Of a stretch of DNA of 64,000 bases, positions 12,183-24,398 are shown in pieces. Below the pieces are notes generated by a model, which worked only from the letters and a program-made list of their open reading frames with translations, was not told where the DNA came from and searched no databases. The first letter of the stretch is position 1. Each line of letters opens with the position of its first letter. Position numbers and translations under genes: made by a program. The stretch comes from Prosopocoilus inquinatus. Taxonomy: Eukaryota > Arthropoda > Insecta > Coleoptera > Lucanidae. The stretch is from the NCBI GenBank assembly GCA_036172665.1, contig CM069873.1, positions 45,354,001-45,418,000 on the forward strand, read 5' to 3'.

Positions 12183-14040
12183 CATCTTATTTGACGTTTC
12201 GATGGACTCCAGTAACTCTGATGTGAGATACAAAGTTTTCGGACGCAGCAGAAGCTGGAAATAGTTTTGAACGAAACAACACGTATTGGCGTTGTTCCTG
12301 TGATGTATCTAATCGATCCTTACTTAGCTACTATGTTATTTGAAGTTTCGATGGACTCCAGTAACTCTAATGTGAGATACGAAATTTTCGGACGCAGCAG
12401 AAGCTGGAAATAGTTTTAAACGAAACAACACGCATTAGCGTTGTTTCTGTGATGTATCTAATCGATCCTTACTCATCTATCATGTTATTTGTCGTTTGGA
12501 TGGACTCTAGTAACTCTGATGTGAGATACGAAGTTTTTGGACGCAGCAGGAGCTGGAAATAGTTTTAAACGAAACAACACGCATTAGCGTTGTTCCTGTG
12601 ATGTATCTAATCGATCCTTACTCATCTATCATGTTATTTGACGTTTGGATGGACTCTAGTAACTCTGATGTGAGATACGAAGTTTTTGGACGCAGCAGGA
12701 GCTGGAAATAGTTTTAAACGAAACAACACGCATTTGCGTTGTTCCTGTGATGTATCTAATCGATCCTTATTTATCTATCATGTTATTTGACGTTTCGATG
12801 GACTCTAGTAACTCTGATATAAGATACGAAGTTTTTGGGCGCAGCAGGAGCTGGAAATAGTTTTAAACGAAGCAACACGTATTAGCGTTGTTCCTGTGAT
12901 GTATCTAATCGATCTTTACTTAGCTACTATGTTATTTGACGTTTCGATGGACTCCAGTAACTCTAATGTGAGATACGAAATTTTCGGACGCAGCAAAAGC
13001 TGGAAATAGTTTTAAACGAAACAACACGCATTAGCGTTGTTCCTGTGATGTATCTAATCGATCCTTATTTATCTATCATGTTATTTGACGTTTCGATGGA
13101 CTCTAGTAACTCTGATGTAAGATACGAAGTTCTTGGGCGCAGCAGGAGCTGGAAATAGTTTTAAACGAAGCAACACGTATTAGCGTTGTTCCTGTGATGT
13201 ATCTAATCGATCCTTACTTAGCTACTATGTTATTTGACGTTTCGATGGACTCCAGTAACTCTAATGTGAGATACGAAATTCTCGGACGCAGCAGAAGCTG
13301 GAAATAGTTTTAAACGAAACAACACGCATTAGCGTTGTTCCTGTGATGAATGTAATCGATCCTTACTCATCTATCATGTTATTTGATGTTTGGATGGGCT
13401 CCAGTAACTCTGAAGTGAGATACGAAGTTCTCGGACGCAGCTGAAGCTGAAAATAGTTTTAAACGATACAACACGCATTAGCGTTGTTCCTGTGATGTAT
13501 CTAATCGATCCTTACTCATCTATCATGTTATTTGGCGTTTCGATGGACTCCAGTAACTTTGATGTAAGATACGAAGTTCTCGGACGCAGCTGAAGCTAGA
13601 AATAGTTTTAAACGAAACAACACGCATTAGCGTTGTTCCTGTGCTGTGTCTAATCGATCCTTACTCATCTATCATGTTATTTGGCGTTTCGATGGAATCC
13701 AGTAACTTTGATGTGAGATACGAAGTTCTCGGACGCAGCTGAAGCTAGAAATAGTTTTAAACGAAACAACACGCATTAGCGTTGTTCCTGTGATGAATGT
13801 AATCGATCCTTACTCATCTATCATGTTATTTGACGTTTGGATGGGCTCCAGTAACTCTGAAGTGAGATACGAAGTTCTCGGACGCAGCTGAAGCTAGAAA
13901 TAGTTTTAAACGAAACAACACGCATTAGCGTTGTTCCTGTGATGAATGTAATCGATCCTTACTCATCTATCATGTTATTTGACGTTTCGATGGACTCTAG
14001 TAACTCTGATGTAAGATACGAAGTTCTCGGACGCAGCAGA
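12183..14040 (+). repeat. Block Q, copy 1 (copy 2 at 24,399-26,257; offset 82 monomers)
   Basis: CATCTTATT (12183/24399), CGTATTGGCG (12281/24497), GTCGTTTGG, GATATAAGATACG (12816), then the M/C/M/M run and AAGCGGGAAATAG (about 14,040/26,256) all recur at an offset of 12,216 bp. The order is the same and few differences are visible (GATGTTTGG at 13,385 against GACGTTTGG; TTATTCATC in copy 2). Confidence 0.85.
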
Positions 14041-14520
14041 AGCGGGAAATAGTTTTGAACGAAACAACACGCATTAGCGTTGTTCCTGTGATGTATCTAA
14101 TCGATCCTTACTCATCTATCATGTTATTTGACGTTTCGATGGACTCTAGTAACTCTGATGTGAGATACGAAGTTTTTGGACGCAGCAGGAGCTGGAAATA
14201 GTTTTAAACGAAACAGCACGCATTAGCGTTGTTCCTGTGATGTATCTAATCGATCCTTATTTATCTATCATGTTATTTGACGTTTCGATGGACTCTAGTA
14301 ACTCTGATGTAAGTTACGAAGTTTTTGGGCGCAGCAGGAGCGGGAAATAGTTTTAAACGAAGCAACACGTATTAGCGTTGTTGCTGTGATGTATCTAATC
14401 GATCCTTACTTAGCTACTATGTTATTTCACGTTTCGATGGACTCCAGTAACTCTAATGTGAGATACGAAATTTTCGGACGCAGCAGAAGCTGGAAATAGT
14501 TTTAAACGAAACAACACGCA
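12690..14520 (+). repeat. Block Q', repeated at ~16,266-17,649 with three monomers lost
   Basis: GATATA at 12816 and 16392 gives an offset of 3,576 bp (exactly 24 monomers). GATGAATG at 13345 matches 16921 at that offset, but 13792 also matches 16921 at 3,129 bp (21 monomers). The second copy therefore lacks exactly three monomers (447 bp) of the M/C run. GCGGG at 14042/17171 and 14340/17469 keep the 21-monomer offset. Confidence 0.85.
13552..13700 (+). repeat. Exemplar monomer, family C (CTTTGATGTAAG / GTGCTGTGTC)
   Basis: This is monomer 92. Linked variants are AACTTTGATGTAAG, CAGCTGAAGCTAG and CCTGTGCTGTGTCTAATCG, followed by TCGATGGAATCCAG. It always travels next to family M monomers or in the same old blocks, for example near 830, 2,010, 5,600, 13,640, 25,860, 53,100 and 56,390. 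Confidence 0.85.
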
Positions 14521-14556
14521 TTAGCGTTGTTCCTGTGATGTATCTAATCGATCCTT

Positions 14557-15457
14557 ACTTATCTATCATGTTATTTGACGTTTGGATGGACTCCAGTAAC
14601 TCTGATGTGAGATACAAAGTTTTCGGACGCAGCAGAAGCTGGAGATAGTTTTAAACGAAACAACACGCATTAGCGTTGTTCCTGTGATGTATCTAATCGA
14701 TCCTTACTCATCTATCATGTTATTTGGCGTTTCGATGGACTCCAGTAACTCTGATGTGAGATACAAAGTTTTCGGACGCAGCAGAAGCTGGAAATAGTAT
14801 TGAACGAAACAACACGTATTAGCGTTGTTCCTGTGATGTATCTAATCGATCCTTACTTAGCTACTATGTTATTTGACGTTTCGATGGACTCTAGTAACTC
14901 TGATGTGAGATACGAAGTTTTTGGACGCAGCAGGAGCTGGAAATAGTTTTAAACGAAACAACACGCATTAGCGTTGTTCCTGTGATGTATCTAATCGATC
15001 CTTATTTATCTATCATGTTATTTGACGTTTGGATGGACTCCAGTAACTCTGATGTGAGATACAAAGTTTTCGGACGCAGCAGAAGCTGGAGATAGTTTTA
15101 AACGAAACAACACGCATTAGCGTTGTTCCTGTGATGTATCTAATCGATCCTTACTCATCTATCATGTTATTTGGCGTTTCGATGGACTCCAGTAACTCTG
15201 ATGTGAGATACAAAGTTTTCGGACGCAGCAGAAGCTGGAAATAGTATTGAACGAAACAACACGTATTAGCGTTGTTCCTGTGATGTATCTAATCGATCCT
15301 TACTTAGCTACTATGTTATTTGACGTTTCGATGGACTCTAGTAACTCTGATGTGAGATACGAAGTTTTTGGACGCAGCAGGAGCTGGAAATAGTTTTAAA
15401 CGAAACAACACGCATTAGCGTTGTTCCTGTGATGTATCTAATCGATCCTTATTTATC
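14557..15457 (+). repeat. Tandem duplication of a 3-monomer unit (2 x 447 bp)
   Basis: The rare variant AATAGTATTGAACG occurs at about 14,794 and 15,241, exactly 447 bp apart, within the repeated order CTGGAGATAG, GGCGTTTCG, TAGCTACTATG, ACGAAGTTTTTGG. Confidence 0.8.
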
Positions 15458-16090
15458 TATCATGTTATTTGACGTTTCGATGGACTCTAGTAACTCTGAT
15501 ATGAGGTACGAAGTTTTTGGGCGCAGCAGGAGCTCTAAATAGTTTTAAACGAAGCAACACGTATTAGCGTTGTTCCTGTGATGTATCTAATCGATCCTTA
15601 CATATCTATCGTGTTATTTGACGTTTGGGTTGACTCCAGTAACTCTGATGTGAGATACAAAGTTTTCGGACGCAGCAGAAGCTGGAGATAGTTTTAAACG
15701 AAACAACACGCATTAGCGTTGTTCCTGTGATGTATCTAATCGATCCTTACTCATCTATCATGTTATTTGGCGTTTCGATGGACTCCAGTAACTCTGATAT
15801 GAGATACAAAGTTTTCGGACGCAGCAGAAGCTGGAAATAGTTTTGAACGAAACAACACGTATTAGCGTTGTTCCTGTGATGTATCTAATCGATCCTTACT
15901 TAGCTACTATGTTATTTGACGTTTCGATGGACTCCAATAACTCTGATGTGAGATACAAAGTTTTCGGACGCAGCAGAAGCTGGAAATAGTTTTAAACGAA
16001 ACAACACGCATTAGGGTTGTTCCTGTGATGTATCTAATCGATCCTTACTCATCTATCATGTTATTTGGCGTCTCGATGGACTCCAGTAAC
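15010..16090 (+). repeat. Block repeated at 17,841-18,921 (offset 19 monomers)
   Basis: GATATGAGG (15498/18329), GAGCTC (15530/18361), a second GATATGAG, CCAATAACTC, CATTAGGGTTG and GGCGTCTCG recur at 2,831 bp, exactly 19 x 149. After GGCGTCTCG the two copies diverge: 16.09 kb passes to GATGTAAG and AAGCGGG, while 18.92 kb passes to ACAAAGTTTTCGG. Confidence 0.8.
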
Positions 16091-16531
16091 TCTGATGTAA
16101 GATACGAAGTTCTCGGACGCAGCAGAAGCGGGAAATAGTTTTGAACGAAACAACACGCATTAGCGTTGTTCCTGTGATGTATCTAATCGATCCTTACTCA
16201 TCTACCATGTTATTTGACGTTTGGATGGACTCTAGTAACTCTGATGTGAGATACGAAGTTTTTGGACGCAGCAGGAGCTGGAAATAGTTTTAAACGAAAC
16301 AACACGCATTTGCGTTGTTCCTGTGATGTATCTAATCGATCCTTATTTATCTATCATGTTATTTGACGTTTCGATGGACTCTAGTAACTCTGATATAAGA
16401 TACGAAGTTTTTGGGCGCAGCAGGAGCTGGAAATAGTTTTAAACGAAGCAACACGTATTAGCGTTGTTCCTGTGATGTATCTAATCGATCTTTACTTAGC
16501 TACTATGTTATTTGACGTTTCGATGGACTCC

Positions 16532-16680
16532 AGTAACTCTAATGTGAGATACGAAATTTTCGGACGCAGCAAAAGCTGGAAATAGTTTTAAACGAAACAA
16601 CACGCATTAGCGTTGTTCCTGTGATGTATCTAATCGATCCTTATTTATCTATCATGTTATTTGACGTTTCGATGGACTCT
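16532..16680 (+). repeat. Exemplar monomer, family W (CTAATGTGAG / CGAAATTTTCG)
   Basis: This is monomer 112. Linked variants are AACTCTAATGTGAG and ACGAAATTTTCGG, normally preceded by CTTAGCTACTATG in the previous monomer. The substitutions create CGAAATTTTCG, a perfect 5-bp-arm dyad with a 1-nt centre that the K and T families lack. Confidence 0.85.
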
Positions 16681-16978
16681 AGTAACTCTGATGTAAGATA
16701 CGAAGTTCTTGGGCGCAGCAGGAGCTGGAAATAGTTTTAAACGAAGCAACACGTATTAGCGTTGTTCCTGTGATGTATCTAATCGATCCTTACTTAGCTA
16801 CTATGTTATTTGACGTTTCGATGGACTCCAGTAACTCTAATGTGAGATACGAAATTCTCGGACGCAGCAGAAGCTGGAAATAGTTTTAAACGAAACAACA
16901 CGCATTAGCGTTGTTCCTGTGATGAATGTAATCGATCCTTACTCATCTATCATGTTATTTGACGTTTGGATGGGCTCC

Positions 16979-17127
16979 AGTAACTCTGAAGTGAGATACG
17001 AAGTTCTCGGACGCAGCTGAAGCTAGAAATAGTTTTAAACGAAACAACACGCATTAGCGTTGTTCCTGTGATGAATGTAATCGATCCTTACTCATCTATC
17101 ATGTTATTTGACGTTTCGATGGACTCT
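16979..17127 (+). repeat. Exemplar monomer, family M (CTGAAGTGAG / GATGAATGTAATC)
   Basis: This is monomer 115. Linked variants are CTGAAGTGAG, GAAGTTCTCGG, CAGCTGAAGCTAG and GTGATGAATGTAATCG, with GGATGGGCTCC just upstream. The family is confined to parts of 0.4-3.4, 5.2-6.1, 13.3-14.0, 16.9-17.2, 25.5-26.3 and 56.0-56.2 kb. I saw none in the 26.3-52.9 kb core. Confidence 0.85.
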
Positions 17128-17276
17128 AGTAACTCTGATGTAAGATACGAAGTTCTCGGACGCAGCAGAAGCGGGAAATAGTTTTGAACGAAACAACACG
17201 CATTAGCGTTGTTCCTGTGATGTATCTAATCGATCCTTACTCATCTATCATGTTATTTGACGTTTCGATGGACTCT

Positions 17277-17425
17277 AGTAACTCTGATGTGAGATACGAA
17301 GTTTTTGGACGCAGCAGGAGCTGGAAATAGTTTTAAACGAAACAGCACGCATTAGCGTTGTTCCTGTGATGTATCTAATCGATCCTTATTTATCTATCAT
17401 GTTACTTGACGTTTCGATGGACTCT
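17277..17425 (+). repeat. Exemplar monomer, family T (ACGAAGTTTTTGG / CAGGAGCTGG)
   Basis: This is monomer 117. Linked variants are GATACGAAGTTTTTGG and CAGGAGCTGG in its first half, preceded by GGACTCTAG instead of GGACTCCAG. It is one of the most abundant types, and its derivatives carry GGGCGCAGC and AAGCAACACG or AAACAGCACG. Confidence 0.85.
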
Positions 17426-17872
17426 AGTAACTCTGATGTAAGTTACGAAGTTTTTGGGCGCAGCAGGAGCGGGAAATAGTTTTAAACGAAGCAACACGTA
17501 TTAGCGTTGTTGCTGTGATGTATCTAATCGATCCTTACTTAGCTACTATGTTATTTCACGTTTCGATGGACTCCAGTAACTCTAATGTGAGATACGAAAT
17601 TTTCGGACGCAGCAGAAGCTGGAAATAGTTTTAAACGAAACAACACGCATTAGCGTTGTTCCTGTGATGTATCTAATCGATCCTTATTTATCTATCATGT
17701 TATTTGACGTTTCGATGGACTCTAGTAACTCTGATGTGAGGTACGAAGTTTTTGGGCGCAGCAGGAGCTCTAAATAGTTTTAAACGAAGCAACACGTATT
17801 AGCGTTGTTCCTGTGATGTATCTAATCGATCCTTACTTATCTATCATGTTATTTGACGTTTGGATGGACTCC

Positions 17873-18021
17873 AGTAACTCTGATGTGAGATACAAAGTTT
17901 TCGGACGCAGCAGAAGCTGGAGATAGTTTTAAACGAAACAACACGCATTAGCGTTGTTCCTGTGATGTATCTAATCGATCCTTACTCATCTATCATGTTA
18001 TTTGGCGTTTCGATGGACTCC
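17873..18021 (+). repeat. Exemplar monomer, family K (ACAAAGTTTTCGG / GGCGTTTCG)
   Basis: This is monomer 121 in AGTAAC phase. Linked variants are GATACAAAGTTTTCGG, CAGCAGAAGCTGGAGATAG, CGCATTAGCG, TTACTCATCTATC and TTTGGCGTTTCG. The combination recurs many times across the window, usually directly after the monomer that follows a GAGCTC-bearing one. Family names here are labels of mine. Confidence 0.85.
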
Positions 18022-18319
18022 AGTAACTCTGATGTGAGATACAAAGTTTTCGGACGCAGCAGAAGCTGGAAATAGTTTTGAACGAAACAACACGTATTAG
18101 CGTTGTTCCTGTGATGTATCTAATCGATCCTTACTTAGCTACTATGTTATTTGACGTTTCGATGGACTCTAGTAACTCTGATGTGAGATACGAAGTTTTT
18201 GGACGCAGCAGGAGCTGGAAATAGTTTTAAACGAAACAACACGCATTAGCGTTGTTCCTGTGATGTATCTAATCGATCCTTATTTATCTATCATGTTATT
18301 TGACGTTTCGATGGACTCT

Positions 18320-18468
18320 AGTAACTCTGATATGAGGTACGAAGTTTTTGGGCGCAGCAGGAGCTCTAAATAGTTTTAAACGAAGCAACACGTATTAGCG
18401 TTGTTCCTGTGATGTATCTAATCGATCCTTACTTATCTATCGTGTTATTTGACGTTTGGATGGACTCC
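18320..18468 (+). repeat. Exemplar monomer, family S (GAGCTC-bearing)
   Basis: This is monomer 124. Family T derivatives with GGGCGCAGCAGGAGCTCTAA carry a GAGCTC palindrome that other families lack. I count 19 sites, starting at 4059, 6889, 7932, 10465, 11210, 15530, 17765, 18361, 21190, 23723, 27001, 27597, 30128, 36231, 36827, 39358, 46355, 48290 and 56928. Spacings recur as whole numbers of monomers: 596 bp (4) three times, and 2533/2531 bp (17) four times. Confidence 0.85.
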
Positions 18469-19064
18469 AGTAACTCTGATGTGAGATACAAAGTTTTCGG
18501 ACGCAGCAGAAGCTGGAGATAGTTTTAAACGAAACAACACGCATTAGCGTTGTTCCTGTGATGTATCTAATCGATCCTTACTCATCTATCATGTTATTTG
18601 GCGTTTCGATGGACTCCAGTAACTCTGATATGAGATACAAAGTTTTCGGACGCAGCAGAAGCTGGAAATAGTTTTGAACGAAACAACACGTATTAGCGTT
18701 GTTCCTGTGATGTATCTAATCGATCCTTACTTAGCTACTATGTTATTTGACGTTTCGATGGACTCCAATAACTCTGATGTGAGATACAAAGTTTTCGGAC
18801 GCAGCAGAAGCTGGAAATAGTTTTAAACGAAACAACACGCATTAGGGTTGTTCCTGTGATGTATCTAATCGATCCTTACTCATCTATCATGTTATTTGGC
18901 GTCTCGATGGACTCCAGTAACTCTGATGTGAGATACAAAGTTTTCGGACGCAGCAGAAGCTGGAAATAGTTTTGAACGAAACAACACGTATTAGCGTTGT
19001 TCCTGTGATGTATCTAATCGATCCTTACTTATCTACTATGTTATTTGACGTTTCGATGGACTCC

Positions 19065-19211
19065 AGTAACTCTGATGTGATACAAAGTTTACGGACGCAG
19101 CAGAAGCTGGAAATAGTTTTAAACGAAACAACACGCATTACCGTTGTTCCTGTGATGTATCTAATCGATCCTTACTCATCTATCATGTTATTTGGCGTTT
19201 CGATGGACTCC
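19065..19211 (+). repeat. 147-bp monomer, GA deletion (GTGATACAAAG)
   Basis: GATGTGATAC replaces GATGTGAGATAC, followed by AAAGTTTACGG. Losing 2 bp makes the monomer exactly 49 codons, which is why 18972-19253 stays open for 93 codons from a TTG. Not a gene. Confidence 0.9.
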
Positions 19212-21189
19212 GGTAACTCTGATGTGAGATACAAAGTTTTCGGACGCAGCTGAAGCTAGAAATAATTTTAAACGAAACAACACGCATTAGCGTTGTTCCT
19301 GTGATGTATTTAATCGATCCTTACTCATCTATCATGTTATTTGACGTTTGAATGGACTCCAGTAACTCTGATGTGAGATACAAAGTTCTCGGACGCAGCA
19401 GAAGCTGGAAATAGTTTTGAACGAAACAACACATATTAGCGTTGTTCCTGTGATGTATCTAATCGATCCTTACTTATCTACTATGTTATTTGACGTTTCG
19501 ATGGACTCCAGTAACTCTGATGTGAGATACGAAATTTTCGAACGCAGCAGAATCTGGAAATAGTTTTAAATGAAACAACACGCATTAGCGTTGTTCCTGT
19601 GATGTATCTAATCGATCCTTACTCATCTATCATGTTATTTGAAGTTTCGATGGACTCTAGTAACTCTGATGTGAGATACGAAGTTTTTGGACGCAGCAGG
19701 AGCTGGAAATAGTTTTAAACGAAACAACACGTATTAGCGTTGTTCCTGTGATGTATCTAATCGATCCTTACTTAGCTACTATGTTATTTGACGTTTCGAT
19801 GGACTCCAGTAACTCTAATGTGAGATACGAAATTTTCGGACGCAGCAGAAGCTGGAAATAGTTTTAAACGAAACAACACGTATTAGCGTTGTTCCTGTGA
19901 TGTATCTAATCGATCCTTACTCATCTATCATGTTATTTGACGTTTGGATGGACTCCAGTAACTCTGATGTGAGATACAAAGTTCTCGGACGCAGCAGAAG
20001 CTAGAAATAGTTTTGAACGAAACAACACGTATTAGCGTTGTTCCTGTGATGTATCTAATCGATCGTTACTTATCTATCATGTTATTTGACGTTTGGATGG
20101 ACTCCAGTAACTCTGATGTGAGATACAAAGTTTTCGGACGCAGCAGAAGCTGGAGATAGTTTCAAACGAAACAACACGCATTAGCGTTGTTCCTGTGATG
20201 TATCTAATCGATCCTTACTCATCTATCATGTTATTTGGCGTTTCGATGGACTCCAGTAACTCTGATGTGAGATACAAACTTTTCGGAAGCAGCAGAAGCT
20301 GGAAATAGTTTTGAACGAAACAACACGTATCAGCGTTGTTCCTGTGATGTATCTAATCGATCCTTACTTAGCTACTATGTTATTTGACGTTTCGATGGAC
20401 TCCAATAACTCTGATGTGAGATACAAAGTTTTCGGACGCAGCAGAAGCTGGAAATAGTTTTAAACGAAACAACACGCATTAGGGTTGTTCCTGTGATGTA
20501 TCTAATCGATCCTTACTCATCTATCATGTTATTTGACGTTTCGATGGACTCTAGTAACTCTGATGTGAGATACGAAGTTTTTGGACGCAGCAGGAGCTGG
20601 AAATAGTTTTAAACGAAACAACACGCATTAGCGTTGTTCCTGTGATGTATCTAATCGATCCTTACTCATCTATCATGTTATTTGACGTTTGGATGGACTC
20701 TAGTAACTCTGATGTGAGATACGAAGTTTTTGGACGCAGCAGGAGCTGGAAATAGTTTTAAACGAAACAGCACGCATTAGCGTTGTTCCTGTGATGTATC
20801 TAATCGATCCTTATTTATCTATCATGTTATTTGACGTTTCGATGGACTCTAGTAACTCTGATGTAAGTTACGAAGTTTTTGGGCGCAGCAGGAGCTGGAA
20901 ATAGTTTTAAACGAAGCAACACGTATTAGCGTTGTTGCTGTGATGTATCTAATCGATCCTTACTTAGCTACTATGTTATTTCACGTTTCGATGGACTCCA
21001 GTAACTCTAATGTGAGATACGAAATTTTCGGACGCAGCAGAAGCTGGAAATAGTTTTAAACGAAACAACACGCATTAGCGTTGTTCCTGTGATGTATCTA
21101 ATCGATCCTTATTTATCTATCATGTTATTTGACGTTTCGATGGACTCTAGTAACTCTGATGTGAGGTACGAAGTTTTTGGGCGCAGCAG

Positions 21190-22408
21190 GAGCTCTAAAT
21201 AGTTTTAAACGAAGCACCACGTATTAGCGTTGTTCCTGTGATGTATCTAATCGATCCTTACTTATCTATCATGTTATTTGACGTTTGGATGGACTCCAGT
21301 AACTCTGATGTGAGATACAAAGTTTTCGGACGCAGCAGAAGCTGGAGATAGTTTTAAACGAAACAACACGCATTAGCGTTGTTCCTGTGATGTATCTAAT
21401 CGATCCTTACTCATCTATCATGTTATTTGGCGTTTCGATGGACTCCAGTAACTCTGACGTGAGATAAAAAGTTTTCGGACGCAGCAGAAGCTGGAAATAG
21501 TTTTGAACGAAACAACACGTATTAGCGTTGTTCCTGTGATGTATCTAATCGATCCTTAATTAGCTACTATGTTATTTGACGTTTCGATGGACTCCAATAA
21601 CTCTGATGTGAGATACAAAGTTTTCGGACGCAGCAGAAGCTGGAAATAGTTTTAAACGAAACAACACGCATTAGGGTTGTTCCTGTGATGTATCTAATCG
21701 ATCGTTACTCATCTATCATTTTATTTGACGTTTGGATGGACTCCAGTAACTCTGATGTGAGATACAATGTTTACGGACGCAGCAGAAGCTGGAAATAGAT
21801 TTAAACGAAACAACACGCATTACCGTTGTTCCTGTGATGTATCTAATCGATCCTTACTCATCTATCATGTTATTTGGCGTTTCGATGGACTCCAGTAACT
21901 CTGATGTGAGATACGAAGTTTTTGGATGCAGCAGGAGCTGGAAATAGTTTTAAACGAAACAACACGTATTAGCGTTGTTCCTGTGATGTATCTAATCGAT
22001 CCTTATTTAGCTACTATGTTATTTGACGTTTCGATGGACTCCAGTAACTCTAATGTGAGATACGAAATTTTCGGACGCAGCAGAAGCTGGAAATAGTTTT
22101 AAACGAAACAACACGTATTAGCGTTGTTCCTGTGATGTATCTAATCGATCCTTACTCATCTATCATGTTATTTGACGTTTGGATGGACTCCAGTAACTCT
22201 GATGTGAGATACAAAGTTCTCGGACGCAGCAGAAGCTGGAAATAGTTTTGAACGAAACAACACGTATTAGCGTTGTTCCTGTGATGTATCTAATCGATCC
22301 TTACTTATCTATCATGTTATTTGACGTTTGGATGGACTCCAGTAACTCTGATGTGAGATAAAAAGTTCTAGGACGCAGCAGAAGCTGGAAATAGTTTTGA
22401 ATGAAACA
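21190..22408 (+). repeat. Second copy of the 7.93-9.15 kb block
   Basis: It starts at the GAGCTC at 21190 and ends with GATAAAAAGTTCTAGG at 22359. Private changes include TTAATTAGCTACTATG (about 21,556), TACAATGTTTACGG and TTTGGATGCAGC. Confidence 0.8.
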
Positions 22409-23100
22409 ACACATATTAGCGTTGTTCCTGTGATGTATCTAATCGATCATTACTTATCTATCATGTTATTTGACGTTTGGATGGACTCTAGTAACTCTGA
22501 TGTGAGATACGAAGTTTTTGGACGCAGCAGGAGCTGGAAATAGTTTTAAACGAAACAACACGTATTAACGTTGTTCGTGTGATGTATCTAATCGATCCTT
22601 ATTTATCTATCATGTTATTTGACGTTTCGATGGACTCTAGTAACTCTGATGTGAGATACGAAGTTTTTGGACGCAGCAGGAGTTGGAAATAGTTTTAAAC
22701 GAAACAACACGCATTAGCGTTGTTCCTGTGATGTATCTAATCGATCCTTACTCATCTATCATGTTATTTGACGTTTGGATGGACTCTAGTAACTCTGATG
22801 TAAGATACGAAGTTTTTGGGCGCAGCAGGAGCTGGAAATAGTTTTAAACGAAGCAACACGTATTAGCGTTGTTGCTTTGATGTATCTAATCGATCCTTAC
22901 TTAGCTACTATGTTATTTCACGTTTCGATGGACTCCAGTAACTCTAATGTGAGATACGAAATTTTCGGACGCAGCAGAAGCTGGAAATAGTTTTAAACGA
23001 AACAACACGCATTAGCGTTGTTCCTGTGATGTATCTAATCGATCCTTACTCATCTATCATGTTATTTGGCGTTTCGATGGACTCCAGTAACTTTGATGTG
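22409..23100 (+). repeat. Connecting mosaic monomers
   Basis: These are ordinary family T and W monomers with CGATCATTAC (about 22,446), CGTATTAACG with GTTCGTG, and GTTGCTTTGATG (about 22,871). I see no long-range copy of this exact order and no non-satellite sequence. Confidence 0.65.
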
Positions 23101-24260
23101 AGATACAAAGTTCTCGGACGCAGCTGAAGCTGGAAATAGTTTTAAATGAAACAACACGTACTAGCGTTGTTCCTGTGATGTATCTAATCGATCCTTACTC
23201 ATCTATCATGTTATTTGACGTTTGGATGGACTCCAGTAACTCTGATGTGAGATACAAAGTTTTCGGACGCAGCAGAAGCTGGAGATAGTTTTAAACGATA
23301 CAACACGCATTAGCGTTGTTCCTGTGATGTATCTAATCGATCCTTACTCATCTATCATGTTATTTGGCGTTTCGATGGACTCCAGTAACTCTGATGTGAG
23401 ATACAAAGTTTTCGGACGCAGCAGAAGCTGGAAATAGTTTTAAACGAAACAACACGCATTAGCGTTGTTCCTGTGATGTATCTAATCGATCCTTACTCAT
23501 CTATCATGTTATTTGACGTTTCGATGGACTCTAGTAACTCTGATGTGAGATACGAAGTTTTTGGACGCAGCAGGAGCTGGAAATAGTTTTAAACGAAACA
23601 ACACGTATTAACGTTGTTCGTGTGATGTATCTAATCGATCCTTATTTATCTATCATGTTATTTGACGTTTCGATAGACTCTAGTAACTCTGATGTGAGAT
23701 ACGAAGTTTTTGGGCGCAGCAGGAGCTCTAAATAGTTTTAAACGAAGCAACACGTATTAGCGTTGTTCCTGTGATGTATCTAATCGATCCTTACTTATCT
23801 ATCATGATATTTGACGTTTGGATGGACTCCAGTAACTCTGATGTGAGATACAAAGTTTTCGGACGCAGCAGAAGCTGGAGATAGTTTTAAACGAAACAAC
23901 ACGCATTAGCGTTGTTCCTGTGATGTATCTAATCGATCCTTACTCATCTATCATGTTATTTGGCGTTTCGATGGACTCCAGTAACTCTGACCTGAGATAC
24001 AAAGTTTTCGGACGCAGCAGAAGCTGGAAATAGTTTTGAACGAAACAACACGTATTAGCGTTGTTCCTGTGATGTATCTAATCGATCCTTACTCATCTAT
24101 CATTTTATTTGACGTTTGGATGGACTCCAGTAACTCTGATGTGAGATACAAAGTTTACGGACGCAGCAGAAGCTGGAAATAGATTTAAACGAAACAACAC
24201 GCATTACCGTTGTTCCTGTGATGTATCTAATCGATCCTTACTCATCTATCATGTTATTTG
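23100..24260 (+). repeat. Block P, copy 3
   Basis: It runs from the CGTACTAGCG monomer (about 23,158; compare about 3,490) through GATACAACACG (about 23,297), CGTATTAACGTTGTTCGTG (about 23,607), GAGCTC (23723) and CTGACCTGAG (about 23,987) to TCGATGAACTCC. It then switches to block Q, skipping two monomers relative to 11.7-12.2 kb (offset falls from 84 to 82 monomers). Confidence 0.8.
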
Positions 24261-24398
24261 ACGTTTCGATGAACTCCAGTAACTCTGATGTGAGATACAA
24301 AGTTTTCGGACGCAGCAGAAGCTGGAGATAGTTTTAAACGAAACAACAAGTATTAGCGTTGTTCCTGTGATGTATCTAATCGATCCTTACTCATCTAT

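Larger units (their letters stand above)
16970..21690 (+). repeat. Higher-order copy A (partial, older relative of B and C)
   Basis: Markers GCGGG (17469), GATATGAGG (18329), the 147-bp monomer (19065), ACATATTAGCG, TTCGAACGCAGCAGAATC (19535), TTCAAACG (20161) and GTAAGTTACG (20860) match copy B in order. The offset falls from 9,236 to 9,087 to 8,938 bp because B lacks single monomers near 28.4 and 29.0 kb. Homology stops after CATTAGGGTTG near 21.68 kb. Scattered substitutions show A is more diverged from B than C is. Confidence 0.8.
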
